NCBI RefSeq assembly: GCF_900660525.1
Contig: NZ_LR214970.1
Coordinates: 1 to 64,000, forward strand
DNA: 64,000 bases
Direction of reading: 5' to 3'
From: Mycoplasmopsis bovigenitalium
Lineage (GTDB): Bacteria; Bacillota_I; Bacilli_A; Mycoplasmatales; Metamycoplasmataceae
Shown: positions 10,548 through 20,726 of the stretch, in pieces
How positions within the stretch are numbered: position 1 is the first letter of the stretch
How the letters are laid out: each line of letters begins with the position of its first letter
The notes under the pieces: generated by a model
What the model saw: the letters and a program-made list of their open reading frames with translations, nothing else
What the model was told of the DNA's origin: nothing
Database searches by the model: none
Position numbers and translations under genes: made by a program

Positions 10548-10565
10548 GCACTTACTATTTAGGAA
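10517..10565. repeat. 16-bp perfect palindrome at the edge of IS30-like copy 2
   Basis: TTCCTAAATAGTAAGT (10517-10532) and ACTTACTATTTAGGAA (10550-10565) are perfect complements. The spacer holds a second possible pairing, AAGTGC with GCACTT. One arm is transposase coding sequence, so the other arm looks like an inverted duplication of it. Confidence 0.75.
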
Positions 10566-10590
10566 CACTGGTTTTATTGCAGTGTTTTAT
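10564..10590 (+). terminator. possible terminator hairpin
   Basis: AACACTG, a 9-base loop and CAGTGTT followed by TTAT. No plus-strand gene obviously needs it, so it may be a relic of the rearranged IS region. Confidence 0.4.
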
Positions 10591-10617
10591 AAATTATTGA
10601 TTTTTATTTGAAAACGG

Positions 10618-11649
10618 TTAGGCAGTTTTATTCTTTTCTTTGATTAATTCTTCTATTTTACTTGTAGCTTCTTGTAATTGTATTATGTTCGCTGTCGATG
10701 ACAAATGCTCATGAATTCGCATTAATTTATCATATAGTGACTTATCTTTTTCTTTATCAAATAAAGCAGTTGCTTTTTCATATGTTTCGTTGTATTTTTC
10801 AGTTGCTGCCTTATATTCTTTATCATTATTTACGTCTTCATTAAACAATTTAAGGAGTAAATGGTTTAATCTAAATAGTGCGGCACTATAATCTCGCATC
10901 GTTGAAGAATGATTAAGGGAGTCATTTATTTTTTTAATTTTTTCTTGATATTCTGGTTTATTTTTAACTAAACTTTCAACTGATTTATACATTCCAGAAT
11001 AAGTCATTTTAATTTCTTTAAGATTTTTTTCTGGATATATTTTTGAAAAACGTGAGTCAGGAGGAAAAGTGACATCTGCATCTGGATTCTTATCTAGATA
11101 CTTTAAAAGTTTATCACCGTATATAACCGTCAAATTGCCAAGTAATGAACTATATGCATTTTTTTCATAACCATCTCTGTTTGATAATTCATTGAACCTA
11201 GCATCCACTTGGTTAATTTCATTTTTTGCTTCAGGGAATGTCTTTAAAATGTGATCTCGTAAGTCTTTGTAATCATATTTAATATAAATAATCATTAAAT
11301 AATAATCTAAAAATTGCGAAAACTTGTTTCTCAAATGTTCAACATCGTCAGATTTTATTTCTTTGCTTAATTTAGATTCAAAATCAGTATAGAATTTTTG
11401 AATTGTAGGCTTGAAATTTATTACAAGTTTGTCTTCTGGGTTAGATTTTTCAATTTCTTGGTATATTTGTTTGCTTATCCTTACGGCTTGTTTTAATTCT
11501 TTAATTCGTTTAACTTCTTGTTGGTTTAATACATTTTGTTCGCTCGGTGTCGTTTGTTGTGGGTTATTTTTAGTTTTACTTTGGCACGAAGCCGCAATTA
11601 ATGGAAATGTGCTTAATGTTGCTAACGCTCAAATAATTTTCTTTTTCAT
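10618..11649 (-). CDS. lipoprotein, helical, unknown function
   Basis: A 343-residue predicted lipoprotein. The signal peptide ends with the lipobox LIAAS-C, followed by a Thr/Pro/Gln-rich linker (residues about 23-45) and a long hydrophilic, mostly helical domain rich in Lys and Glu. ATG 11649 follows an AAAGGA ribosome site. I do not recognise the domain; it could be an adhesin or a surface antigen. It lies directly beside the decayed IS cluster. Confidence 0.75.
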
Positions 11650-11728
11650 TTTTATCCTTTTTATTTATATATTCATATTATAGTACTTTTAGTAAAATTT
11701 GATTTCATTGATAAAATTCAAATAATAA

Positions 11729-11757
11729 AAAATCCCGCTTTAACGAGCGAAATTTTT
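11729..11757 (-). terminator. terminator of PQ-loop gene 2
   Basis: On the minus strand TTTCGCT and AGCGGGA pair, with two wobble pairs, and are followed by T6. It overlaps the stop codon of the gene at 11740. Confidence 0.6.
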
Positions 11758-12513
11758 GTCTTTTTGTTTTTGAGATACATTTACAATCAATAGAACAGTC
11801 AGTGATAAGTAGATTAATAACGCTAGTACTTGTCAAACTATTGCCATATTTAAGGCAAAATCGAATGAAGAGTTTAGTCCAAGAGCAATTCAATAACCTA
11901 ATCAACCAATATTTAGTGTTAATAAAGTTATCAACATTCCACTTGACATACCTTCAAATTTTCTTTTCATAAATGAAGAAATTGCGGCAGGCAAGAAACT
12001 AAATGTAGTAAGAACTGGGAAGACTCAAACACTAATATTCATTAATCAGCCGGGCATACGTTTATTAGCAATAATTCCGTATAATGACACGCCAGCTATT
12101 GTTAGTGCTAATGTTATTGAAAAAGCCCCTATTATATAAGCCATTGATTTTCTTTTTTGGTCTCTTGAGTATAAATATGATAAAAATATTGTTATTGCAA
12201 AAATAATTGAAGACACCATGTTGGCTATAGCTGTCGCTAATTTTTTAGTTTCAGCAGCATCAAATGAACCGATGATTGTTCATCCTAAAATACCTGAAAA
12301 AAAGATTCAAAAAGTATAATATTTTATCCCGTCTCCAGTGTCTTTGTTTTTAATTAAGCTTATTAACTGAGGCACTCCAACGCCAATAGTTAAAATTATT
12401 GACACTATACCGAAAACTCAAGCAGTTCACGCAGATATTGGTTTATTAAAATCAAGACTCAGTCAAACAATATTGTTAATGATATTTGTATTATTTGATC
12501 CAGATTGATCCAT
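11740..12513 (-). CDS. PQ-loop repeat membrane protein, paralogue 2
   Basis: A 257-residue polytopic membrane protein with the same build as the gene at 6062-6847: a PQ motif (GVGVPQLISLIKNKDTGDG), then a second repeat where PQ is PA (FLPAAISSFMKRKFEGMS), and matching Trp positions encoded by UGA. A transporter role is likely; the substrate is unknown. Its ATG overlaps the hydrolase stop by one base (TAATG), so it is the third gene of an lplA-hydrolase-PQ-loop operon. Confidence 0.8.
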
Positions 12514-13337
12514 TAATATAGACCCTCCTTTTTGATAATAAAATTATTTATGTAATTATGTATTTTTTGTGTGTTTTTGTAAAACATGGCATGCCCTGAA
12601 TCATTCAGTTCATACGTTCCCAAATTATATAGATTTATATAATTTTCAACATCAGAAAAATTAATATATTTATCATTTCTACTTACAATAGCAGTAAAAT
12701 TTTTGTTTTTTGCAAAGAACTTTTTGTATACATTTTCAATAAAAGTCATAGCAAAAATTTCGTGTGCCAATACAGAAAATACACGCTTACGTTCATCAAT
12801 ATAATCTTGCGGAGTATCTAATATTTTTTGTTTTACATCAGGTCTTAAAATTCATTCATTGTCAAATTCGGAAAAAAGATTGAATTGAGAGTCATATCAG
12901 TCCTCGGGGTTATTTGGTAACATTCATTTAATTCGTCTATCATTTTTTAAAGCATTTGTTGTTGGCATTGCTGGCGCCACCCCAAAAACATATTTAATTT
13001 TTGGGTTATTTGTTGCATTATATAAAGCCGGGATCGTGCCTAAAGAGTGAGTAACTATGTAAATTTCGCGATCGGGTAGGAATTTATCAATAAATTCGCC
13101 TACAATATCACAATAATATTGTAAAGTCGGCTGGCCAACATTATTGCTTGATTTGCCACAACCTGGCATATCAATGGAAACTATTGAATAAAGTCTATTT
13201 TTGCATTGAAAAAGTGTTGTTGCGCGTGTTGCATCGTCTCCAAAACCATGCAAAAATAAGACAACTATATTTGATAATTTTTCATCAGTTAAATAACTAA
13301 TTGATTCATTTTTCAATTGAATTTGTTTTCTTATCAT
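12513..13337 (-). CDS. alpha/beta hydrolase
   Basis: A 274-residue alpha/beta-hydrolase fold enzyme. The oxyanion region HGFGDD is near residue 30, DMPGCGKS follows strand 4, the nucleophile elbow is THSLGT near residue 94, and a C-terminal His lies in DSGHAMF. This arrangement fits esterases and proline-iminopeptidase-like enzymes; the substrate is unknown. It starts three bases after the lplA stop and ends with a TAATG overlap into the PQ-loop gene, so translation is probably coupled. Confidence 0.85.
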
Positions 13338-13340
13338 CTA

Positions 13341-14321
13341 TTATCCTAGTATTAGTGAAAGCAATTCTTCCTGAGTTATTGTGCCAAAATATTCAGCAAA
13401 ATTAAATTTAGTAAATACTGAACGAATAGCATCTTCTGAAAGTAAAATTTCATTAAATAATGGTTCAATTTCACTAACATCTTTTTTGCTTAAAAAGTCA
13501 CCTTCAAATTTGATATTTTTTATAATTCCCTTTTCAATATTCCCTTTAACATTAATTATTCCACCCTTGAATTTATTTCCGCTTTTGAATGTAAAAGTCG
13601 CTGCTTTATTGTATATTCATTCATCTGAACTCACAAATTTAGATAATTCATCAAGTTGTTGTTTGTACTTGTCGTATGGAATTTCATGCAATTTTGCATT
13701 TTTATGTTCAACAAAATATGCGATAAGTCTTTGTATAAATTCTTCTACATCCATTTTTTCAATTAATTCGTCATAAACATTGGTTACACGTGATCTAACA
13801 GATTGAATACCTTTTGATTCGTATTTAATTCTAGCCGGGTTTAGTGCATTTGATAATTTGGTTAAATCGACATTGTATAAAATGGTTCCGTGACTTACTA
13901 TTCTATTTTTGCTTAGGTATTGAGCATTACCGCTTATTTTTGCGCCGTTAACGTGAACATCGTTACGCCCGTGGAATTCAGCATTTAAACCTAGTGAGCG
14001 TAAAAAATCAATAATAGGAGCTAAAAAGCGTTCATATCCGCTTTGGCCATTGTAATCAGTAATAAAACTAAAGTTAATATTTCCCATATCATGGTATACG
14101 GCGCCACCGCCTGATTTTCTTCTTGCTAATTTAATGTCTTTTTCAATAACATATTGTCTGTTAATTTCTTCGTGTGTGTTTTGGTTAGCGCCAATAATTA
14201 TTGCATTATCGTGTTGATATAAAATTAAAATATCACCCGTCATATCAGGGTCATTAAGGATTATGTTTTCAATTGGGAGTGTAATATAAGGACTAGTTTC
14301 CTTGATTCTATATATTTTCAT
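13341..14321 (-). CDS. lplA: lipoate-protein ligase A
   Basis: LplA activates lipoate with ATP and attaches it to a Lys of lipoyl domains. The 326-residue frame has the family motif RRKSGGGAVYHD near residue 70, NGAKISGNAQ near 128, SHGTILYN near 145, and the C-terminal accessory domain. One UGA (13617-13619) is Trp. ATG 14321 follows AGAGG. Likely substrate: the free lipoyl-domain protein at 41585-41821. First gene of a three-gene operon. Confidence 0.93.
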
Positions 14322-14380
14322 TTTGCCTCTTTTCTATAAACAAATTTTACCATTAGATTTATTTTACAATTGATAATGGC

Positions 14381-14408
14381 AAAATAAAACCGGGTTAATT
14401 ACCCGAAT
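14381..14408 (-). terminator. terminator after yidC
   Basis: CGGGT, a 5-base loop and ACCCG, followed on the minus strand by a T-rich run. It lies just past the yidC stop codon. Confidence 0.75.
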
Positions 14409-14411
14409 TTA

Positions 14412-16343
14412 TTATGAAACAATTTTTTTGTTATATCTTTTTTTGTAGAATTCAGTTTTCTTAAAGAAATGAATTGCGATTGCTTGTAATATTGATCAAA
14501 TATTGGTTATTATTCAGTATATTTGAACACCCGCATTGAAGATTACAGTCATAACAATGAAAACTAACATCATAATTCATTGCATTTTGTCATTTTTTCT
14601 CATTGCTTGTTTTTGTTCGATAGTTAGGTGTTTATTGTTTCGTTTGTTTAGCAATCTTGGAATAAGCATTGACAACACTTGTGTCAGCGCTGTTGTAACC
14701 AATAAAAAGATATATCATCATTCACCAGAAAGTAAACGTTTGTAAGATGTGGCCGCGAAGTCGAAACCTAGTCAGCTTGTTGATTTAAGTTCAGGTACTG
14801 ATTGAATAACACGCCACATAGCCAAGAAAATTGGTATTGAAATTATTAGTGAAAGCATCGAGTCAAATGGGTTGATACCATTTTTTTTGTATAATGCTGA
14901 AACCTCTTGTTGCTGACGCATTCTCATTTCTTTATTGTTTTTAAATTCAGCATATTTAGCATCAATTTTTGCTTTTTTAACACGTAATTCTTCTTGCATT
15001 GATTGAGACATTGTTGCTTTTCAAGTGATTGCAAGAACTAATAAACGAGTAATTATTACTGCAACAATTAAACACAAAATTGTTGTTCAACCAGCGGCAG
15101 CAGGTAATGGAACCCTAATTGCCATTGTTAATTGTGCAATTGGCCAAATTAGAAACATAAAGAATGGCCCATATTTTGCTGTTTCAGCAAATGAAGTAAA
15201 TGCAATTTGTGGTTCATCTGCCGACAATATTAATTTAGTATGGTTTGCAAAAACCGGTGATCCATAAACTAAGTTTTCATCGGCAACACCCGAGTCTCTA
15301 ACATTGCCATTTTTATCAAATTGCTGAACACCATTTTTATCTAATAACGGCTTAAATATACTTGGTTTAGTCATATCTGTTATTTTTAAGTATTCAGCTA
15401 AAGCATTTTGATAATTTTTGATAAATTCGTATTCACTCGAAGTTAAAGTTGTTTTTTGATCATTTAAAACTTGAGTTATTAAGTCTTTGTAAGAAATATT
15501 TGATACGCGTTTATAGTAATTTCCTTCTTTTAGGAATGTTTCTCTGTATAAGAATTCCAAAACATCACGCGCGTATTTTAATTTTGGATTATCAATATTT
15601 TGGTTCGAATAAACAGAATATAAACTTGCCTTTTTAACAGTAATATCTTCATTTTCAGGGTGTTTAATTTCTAATTTATCTTTATTTAAGGTGTATGATT
15701 CACCTTCTTTTTTGAATATTTTATCAAGTTTGAAATCAGGATCTAGAAATACGATTTCGTTTCAACTATTGTAAATTGATTCGTATTTTTTCATTTTTGC
15801 ATCTTGATTTCTTGAGTTATCAACAGCGAATAAGTATCTATTAGGTTTTTCGCCTTTATGAATTGGTTGTTCTTTAACAGCAAATTCATTTTTGCTATTT
15901 AAATATTGAATTGATGAAGAAAAACCATGTCATTCGCCATATTTTGCACCATCTGATTCAGCTTGGTTTCTCAATTCTTGAATTGTTTTTGAATATTCTT
16001 TGTGTGATAAGTGAAAGTTAGATTCAGGAGAATAATTTATTGAGTAATATTCGCCTGGTTGTAAATTCTTGTCACCTTTTGGTGCGGTTGATTGTTTAAA
16101 TGTTCTAACAGTAGGTGATATTTTTGCTGATGAATCATAAAATTCAGTACCAGCTCCAGTAAATCCAGAGCTTTTGACTATCATTGTCTGAACGCAACCA
16201 CCCAGAGTTAGTGCAAAAAGTAATACGTAAAAAATAATTTTTACGACAAGCCAGACAATTTTTCTGATTTTTTTAGGGTCTTTTCCTTTTTTTGATTGTC
16301 CTGAAGGCTTGAAATAATCAAAGTTTTTTGATCTATTTTCCAT
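14412..16343 (-). CDS. yidC: membrane protein insertase YidC/OxaA
   Basis: YidC inserts proteins into the cell membrane, alone or with Sec. The 643-residue protein has a basic cytoplasmic N-terminus, a first membrane helix (residues about 29-50), a large extracytoplasmic domain of roughly 330 residues, then the conserved C-terminal core: helix beginning KYGPFFMFLIWP, a cytoplasmic Lys/Gln-rich hairpin with KAKIDAKY, and further helices. The large outer domain is longer than in most Gram-positive homologues. Its start overlaps the rnpA stop by 11 bases, forming the classical rpmH-rnpA-yidC order. Confidence 0.92.
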
Positions 16344-16659
16344 TTTCTACCTTTTTAATTAACCTTTTGGTAGTATCAAATTTTGTTTTATAAGTTTGGG
16401 TTAAAAAATCTTTACGCAAAATTACAACAAAGTGATAATTTAAATGATAAACATTTAACTCGTGAAAAATAGCCTTTAATTGTCTTTTGTAATAATTTCG
16501 GTAAACAGCATTACAGAATTTTTTTGGCACTGTTATTCCAACTTTAAATTCTGATGCTTCCTTAAAATAAACAATTAAAAACTTGTTTACAACTTGCTTT
16601 TTGTGCTTAATTACATTGTCAAATTCTCAACTTTTTTGTAATCTAAATTGTTTTTTCAT
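16333..16659 (-). CDS. rnpA: ribonuclease P protein component
   Basis: A 108-residue basic protein that binds RNase P RNA for tRNA 5' maturation. It shows the typical VGITVPKKFCNAVYRNYYKR (variant of the RNR-type signature) and an N-terminal aromatic region, at the family's usual size. It lies between rpmH and yidC; its end overlaps the yidC start. Confidence 0.92.
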
Positions 16660-16679
16660 TTTTAATTCCAAACAAAAAA

Positions 16680-16829
16680 CTAATTAGCACTTGATACAGT
16701 TAATCTTGCTCTACCTTTTGCTCTTCTAGCTGCTAAAACTTTACGGCCGTTTGCAGTAGCCATTCTTGCACGGAAGCCGTGAACTTTAGCGTGTTTTCTT
16801 TTATTTGGTTGGTATGTTCTTAAACTCAT
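16680..16829 (-). CDS. rpmH: 50S ribosomal protein L34
   Basis: A 49-residue, strongly basic protein with the L34 pattern: [19 protein letters not shown] at the start and [13 protein letters not shown] later. A strong ribosome site AGGAGG is at 16835-16842. It is first in rpmH-rnpA-yidC. In many bacteria this cluster adjoins dnaA; here it is about 15 kb away. Confidence 0.96.
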   Translation of the reverse strand: MSLRTYQPNKRKHAKVHGFRARMATANGRKVLAARRAKGRARLTVSSAN

Positions 16830-17074
16830 AATATTACCTCCTGTATTAAGTTTTATTATCTAAATATATAAAACGCTTTTATATTATAAACTAAACAATT
16901 TAAAACAAAACAATTGTTTGCTCTTTTTAAAACGTTGATAAAAGTGTGCTATTTTTGATTCTAAATTTTACTTTTTCAATTGAAAAATGAATAAATAAAT
17001 AAAATATAATAATTATAAAATTTAACAATAATATTTTTAAATACAGTCAAAATCGATTAATGTATTATTAGTGT

Positions 17075-17080
17075 TATAAT
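17075..17080 (+). promoter_or_regulatory. -10 element of serS
   Basis: TATAAT 33 bases before the serS ATG, followed by an AAGGA ribosome site. Confidence 0.6.
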
Positions 17081-17112
17081 TTACAAGATAAAAAATATAA
17101 GGATAAAATAGT

Positions 17113-18378
17113 ATGCTAAATATTAAATATATACAAGAAAACAAGCAAAAAGTTAGGGACTTACTTGAGAAAAGAAATTTCAATGTAGAGATTTATGATG
17201 AACTTCTTTCATTACTTGAAAAACGCGGAAAATGCATGTTTGATGCACAAAGTAAAAAAGCAGAATTATCAAAATTCGGTAAACAATTTGTTGAATTTAA
17301 AGATGACAAAAATAAACTAAATGAATTGAAATTACAGGCATCTAAGTTAAAAGAAGAACAAGCACAATTAGAAGAAATAGCAAAAAAACTTGAACAAAAA
17401 ACCGAGGAAATTTTACACATAATTCCCAATATTGCGCTTGATGATGTTCCGGTCGGAGATTCTGATAAACAAAATATTGTTATCGCTACACACGATAAAC
17501 TTGGCAGAGGTCTAGTTTCAGGGGTTAAAGCCCACCATGAAATAGCTCGTGATTTAAATTTAGTTGATTTTGATAGAGGTGTCAAATTATCTGGAACTAG
17601 ATTTGTGGTTTATAGCGGACTTGGAGCAAGACTTACAAGAGCTATTCAAAACTTTTTACTTGATTTGCATACTGAAAACGGTTATATTGAATATTCAACT
17701 CCCGTTATTACTAAACCAGAAATTTTATTTGGTACTGGCCAGCTTCCTAAATTTAAAGAGGATTTATTTAGTGTAGATAGCAATGGGTGATATTTAATTC
17801 CAACTGCCGAAGTAACATTGACAAACTTATTGAATAATGAAATAGTGGATTTAACAAAACCACAATGCTATACCGCTTTCACTGAATGCTTTAGGTCAGA
17901 AGCGGGAAGTAGCGGTAAAGATACAAAAGGAATAATTCGCCTACATCAGTTTAAAAAAGTAGAATTGGTAAAAATTACAAACGAAAAAGATGCGCTTATT
18001 GAGTTTGAAAAAATGTTAATTCAAGCAAAGAAAACACTTGAATTATTAGAAATACCATTTAGAGAAGTGCAATTATGTACTGGTGATACTGGTTTTTCAT
18101 CAAGAAAAACAATTGATTTAGAAGTTTGACTTCCTTCTGAAATCAAATTTAGAGAAATCTCATCTGTATCATACATGGGTGATTTTCAAGCAAGAAGAGC
18201 AATGATTAGATACAGAGATGAGCATGGCAATACACAATATGCACACACAATGAATGGGTCCGGGGTTGCAATTGACAGATTGGTCGCTGCAATATTAGAA
18301 AACTATCAAAATCCAGATGGAACAATAAGTGTTCCAAAAGCATTAATACCTTATATGGGTTGCTCAATAATTAAATAA
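17113..18378 (+). CDS. serS: seryl-tRNA synthetase
   Basis: SerRS charges tRNA-Ser. The 421-residue class II synthetase has the N-terminal coiled-coil arm (residues about 30-100, Lys/Glu-rich), motif 2 in [21 protein letters not shown], and motif 3 in [18 protein letters not shown]. Two UGA codons are Trp. Normal length for the family. It converges with nusG and shares a terminator with it. Confidence 0.97.
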
Positions 18379-18402
18379 AAATAGTGGCGCGCCACTATTT
18401 TT
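18379..18402. terminator. bidirectional terminator between serS and nusG
   Basis: AAATAGTGGCG and CGCCACTATTT form a perfect palindrome without spacer, with T-runs on both strands. It covers the nusG stop codon. Confidence 0.85.
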
Positions 18403-19000
18403 CTTGACTTTTTATGTATTCATATTCAAATTCAGTTGGCACATATTTGCCAAAATATTCAACTTCAACGGTTGCCATTTTAGTAGAGTCGTTTGCTTGA
18501 GTTACTTTACCACTTTGACCTTTAAATGGACCATCAATAATTTCAACTATTTCGCCAATAGCGAATTTAGTTTCTAATTTACCTTCATTAAAGTCATTTA
18601 GTAATTTTTGCTCAGATTTGAAACATTTTCTAATTTCGCTTGCAGAAACTGGAGTTGGTTTAGCACCCTTTCCTGAAGAACCAATTAATCCAGTTACATA
18701 TTGAGTGTTCCGAATAACAAATCAAGCCTCATCACTCATGTACATGTTTATAAAAATGTAACGACTATACATATTAATCATTTTAACTTTGTATGGTAAA
18801 CCATTTAATTTATTTTCAGCTTCTTTAACAGTTAAACTAGGTTTTTTGAATATTTTAAAAGCACCTTCAGGAGTTGCTTCATTGTTAAAACAATCATCAA
18901 CTTGCTCAGAAACAATTCTATTTTTCAATGATTCAACAACAATATCTTCTTTTCCTGAAACTGTACTAATCATGTATCATAAAAATTTTCTTTCTTCCAT
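18395..19000 (-). CDS. nusG: transcription termination/antitermination protein NusG
   Basis: NusG binds RNA polymerase and couples it to the ribosome or Rho. The 201-residue protein has an NGN domain (W-Y-M-I-S-T-V-S-G-K-E-D start, then MYSRYIFINMYM) and a C-terminal KOW domain with GEIVEIIDGPFKGQSGKV. It is the last gene of rpmG-secE-nusG; the ribosome site overlaps the secE end. Confidence 0.95.
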
Positions 19001-19008
19001 ATTAACCT

Positions 19009-19206
19009 CTATTTAATACCAATTCTACTTCATAGCAATCCAACACAGGTTGCAAATAACACGACAATAATAGTGAATAATGTTGCAAAAAATATTACTT
19101 TTCAAAACGAAATTCAATTAGTTTTGTTAGATGGCCATCTAACCCTTTTTAGCTCCCTAAAAAACTTTTTGATTCTATATTTTTTTGGTTTTTTTGTCTT
19201 GTCCAT
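19009..19206 (-). CDS. secE: preprotein translocase subunit SecE
   Basis: A 65-residue single-pass membrane protein that stabilises SecY. It has a basic N-terminus, the conserved RELKRVRWPS motif before the amphipathic turn, and one hydrophobic helix (residues about 33-58). ATG overlaps the rpmG stop as TAATG. Position before nusG is the classical one. Confidence 0.93.
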
Positions 19207-19355
19207 TATTTTTCCTCTTTGTGAATAGCGTGTTTTCTACATTTTGGGCAGTATTTTTTTATCTCAATTCTCGAAAGATTTCCTGCTCCTTTATTAGTTG
19301 CATAATTCATGGCAAAGCATTCTGAGCAACTAAGTAATACCTTAGTTTTTTTCAT
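19206..19355 (-). CDS. rpmG: 50S ribosomal protein L33
   Basis: A 49-residue protein with two Cys pairs (CSEC and CPKC), the zinc-ribbon form of L33. AGGTGG lies upstream of ATG 19355. It is first in the rpmG-secE-nusG operon and is translationally coupled to secE. Confidence 0.93.
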   Translation of the reverse strand: MKKTKVLLSCSECFAMNYATNKGAGNLSRIEIKKYCPKCRKHAIHKEEK

Positions 19356-19380
19356 AATAATATTTTACACCACCTAAAGC

Positions 19381-19404
19381 AAAATAAAAAAGTGCCAAGC
19401 ACTG
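19381..19404 (-). terminator. terminator after the sigma-like gene
   Basis: On the minus strand AGTGC, loop TTG, GCACT and T6. It separates the cysS-rlmB-sigma-like operon from rpmG. Confidence 0.75.
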
Positions 19405-19407
19405 TTA

Positions 19408-19986
19408 TTATTTTACACTATATTTATACATATGAAATAATCTTTTTTTAAGTTCAAATCGCAGTGAGTTAATTTTTGAAGTCGTAACCATTTTTGAATT
19501 TTTTCATAAATTGATTTTTTGTTTTAATTCATTGAAAAAATTCTTGTTTTTTTCAATGAATGATTTTCAATCTTCAATTGTTAATTCTTTGTTAAATCTT
19601 CCCTCCGAATCATTGTCATATAAATCAAATAATTCACTAGATGGTATCGGGATTAGTTTGGCATCTCTTTTTTAAGTGGAATTAGCACGATTATACATAT
19701 AAGTAAAGTTTTTTAAGGATTTAAGAATAAATGTTTTAAAAGTAGCACCTTTTTCTTGATTGAAAGACAAAATAATTTTGTTAATACCACCTAAAAAATC
19801 ATTGTAAATATCTTGTGGTTCAATGCTTGAGTTAACCTTTTTATTTAAATTGTTTTTAATTGTATAAATTAGAATATCTTTGTAACGAAAATCAATCAAT
19901 TTAATTGATTTAAGTAAATTTTGTTGCTTTAAAAATTCACCAACTTCGTTTTCTGGAAGCTGTGTAAATTTTTCAATTAAAGTCAT
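19408..19986 (-). pseudogene. sigma-70-family-like gene (sigH position) with in-frame TAA
   Basis: A 193-codon frame interrupted once by TAA at 19672-19674 (codon 105). The first 104 residues resemble sigma region 2: helices with FRYKDILIYTI, then IEPQDIYNDFLGGINKIILSFNQEKGATFKTFILKSLKNF. After the stop the same frame stays open for 87 more codons, with two UGA Trp. It sits one base after the rlmB stop and upstream of rpmG-secE-nusG, exactly the place of sigH in Bacillus. It may be a pseudogene, a shortened protein, or depend on readthrough. Sequence similarity is weak, so the assignment rests mainly on position. Confidence 0.55.
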
Positions 19987-19987
19987 A

Positions 19988-20683
19988 TTATTCCTTTGTT
20001 AATTTGTACAATAGTAAACCAGCAGCTACTGAAGCATTAAGGGATTGGACTGTTCCTCTTTGTGGTATATAAATTTTAACATCAGACTCATTTAAAACTG
20101 GTTTACTCACACCGGACGACTCATTACCGATAATTAATGCCGCAGGTTTGTTGTACTCAATCGAGTCAAAGCTAACTGCTTCTTTGTTTAATTCAGATGC
20201 GTAAATTCAATAACCCATATTTTTGAGTTTTTTTAGTGAAGCAACAAGGTTATTGACCTTTATTATTTTTATATTTATAAATCCGCCTGAACTGATTTTT
20301 AAAACAGTCGAAGTTATGCCAACGCTTCTTTCCTTTGTTAGAATGATATGTTTAATACCGAAAACATTTGCACTTCGCATTATTGCACCTAAATTGTGCG
20401 GGTCTTGAATATGATCTAATATTAAAATGTTTTGAGGTTTGTCTTTTTTTAATATATCCAAATCATAAATTGGAAAATCTTTAAGAACAGCAATTATGCC
20501 CTGGTGATTCTCGCTAGTTATTGAGTTGAAAAATGAATTATCTTCAACAATAACTCTGGTTTTTGTTTGATTTGTGATTAATTGTGAGGATTTAACTGAG
20601 TTTACATAAATAACTTCAATAGGTAATTTTGAATTTATTGCATCTAAAACAGAATTTTTTCCTCACAACATTAATTTTTCCAT
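19988..20683 (-). CDS. rlmB: 23S rRNA 2'-O-ribose methyltransferase (TrmH/RlmB family)
   Basis: A 231-residue SPOUT enzyme. It has the small N-terminal substrate-binding domain (start EKLMLWGKNSVLDAI), then motif 1 LDHIQDPHNLGAIMRSANVFG, motif 2 ALIIGNESSGVS and motif 3 IPQRGTVQSLNASVAAGLL, including Asn, Glu, Ser and Asn of the active-site knot. It follows cysS, as in many Firmicutes. The exact target (G2251 in E. coli) is by family. Confidence 0.9.
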
Positions 20684-20726
20684 ATAACACCTCTTATTTT
20701 TTATATTTTTTTCCATTTTGAAAATG

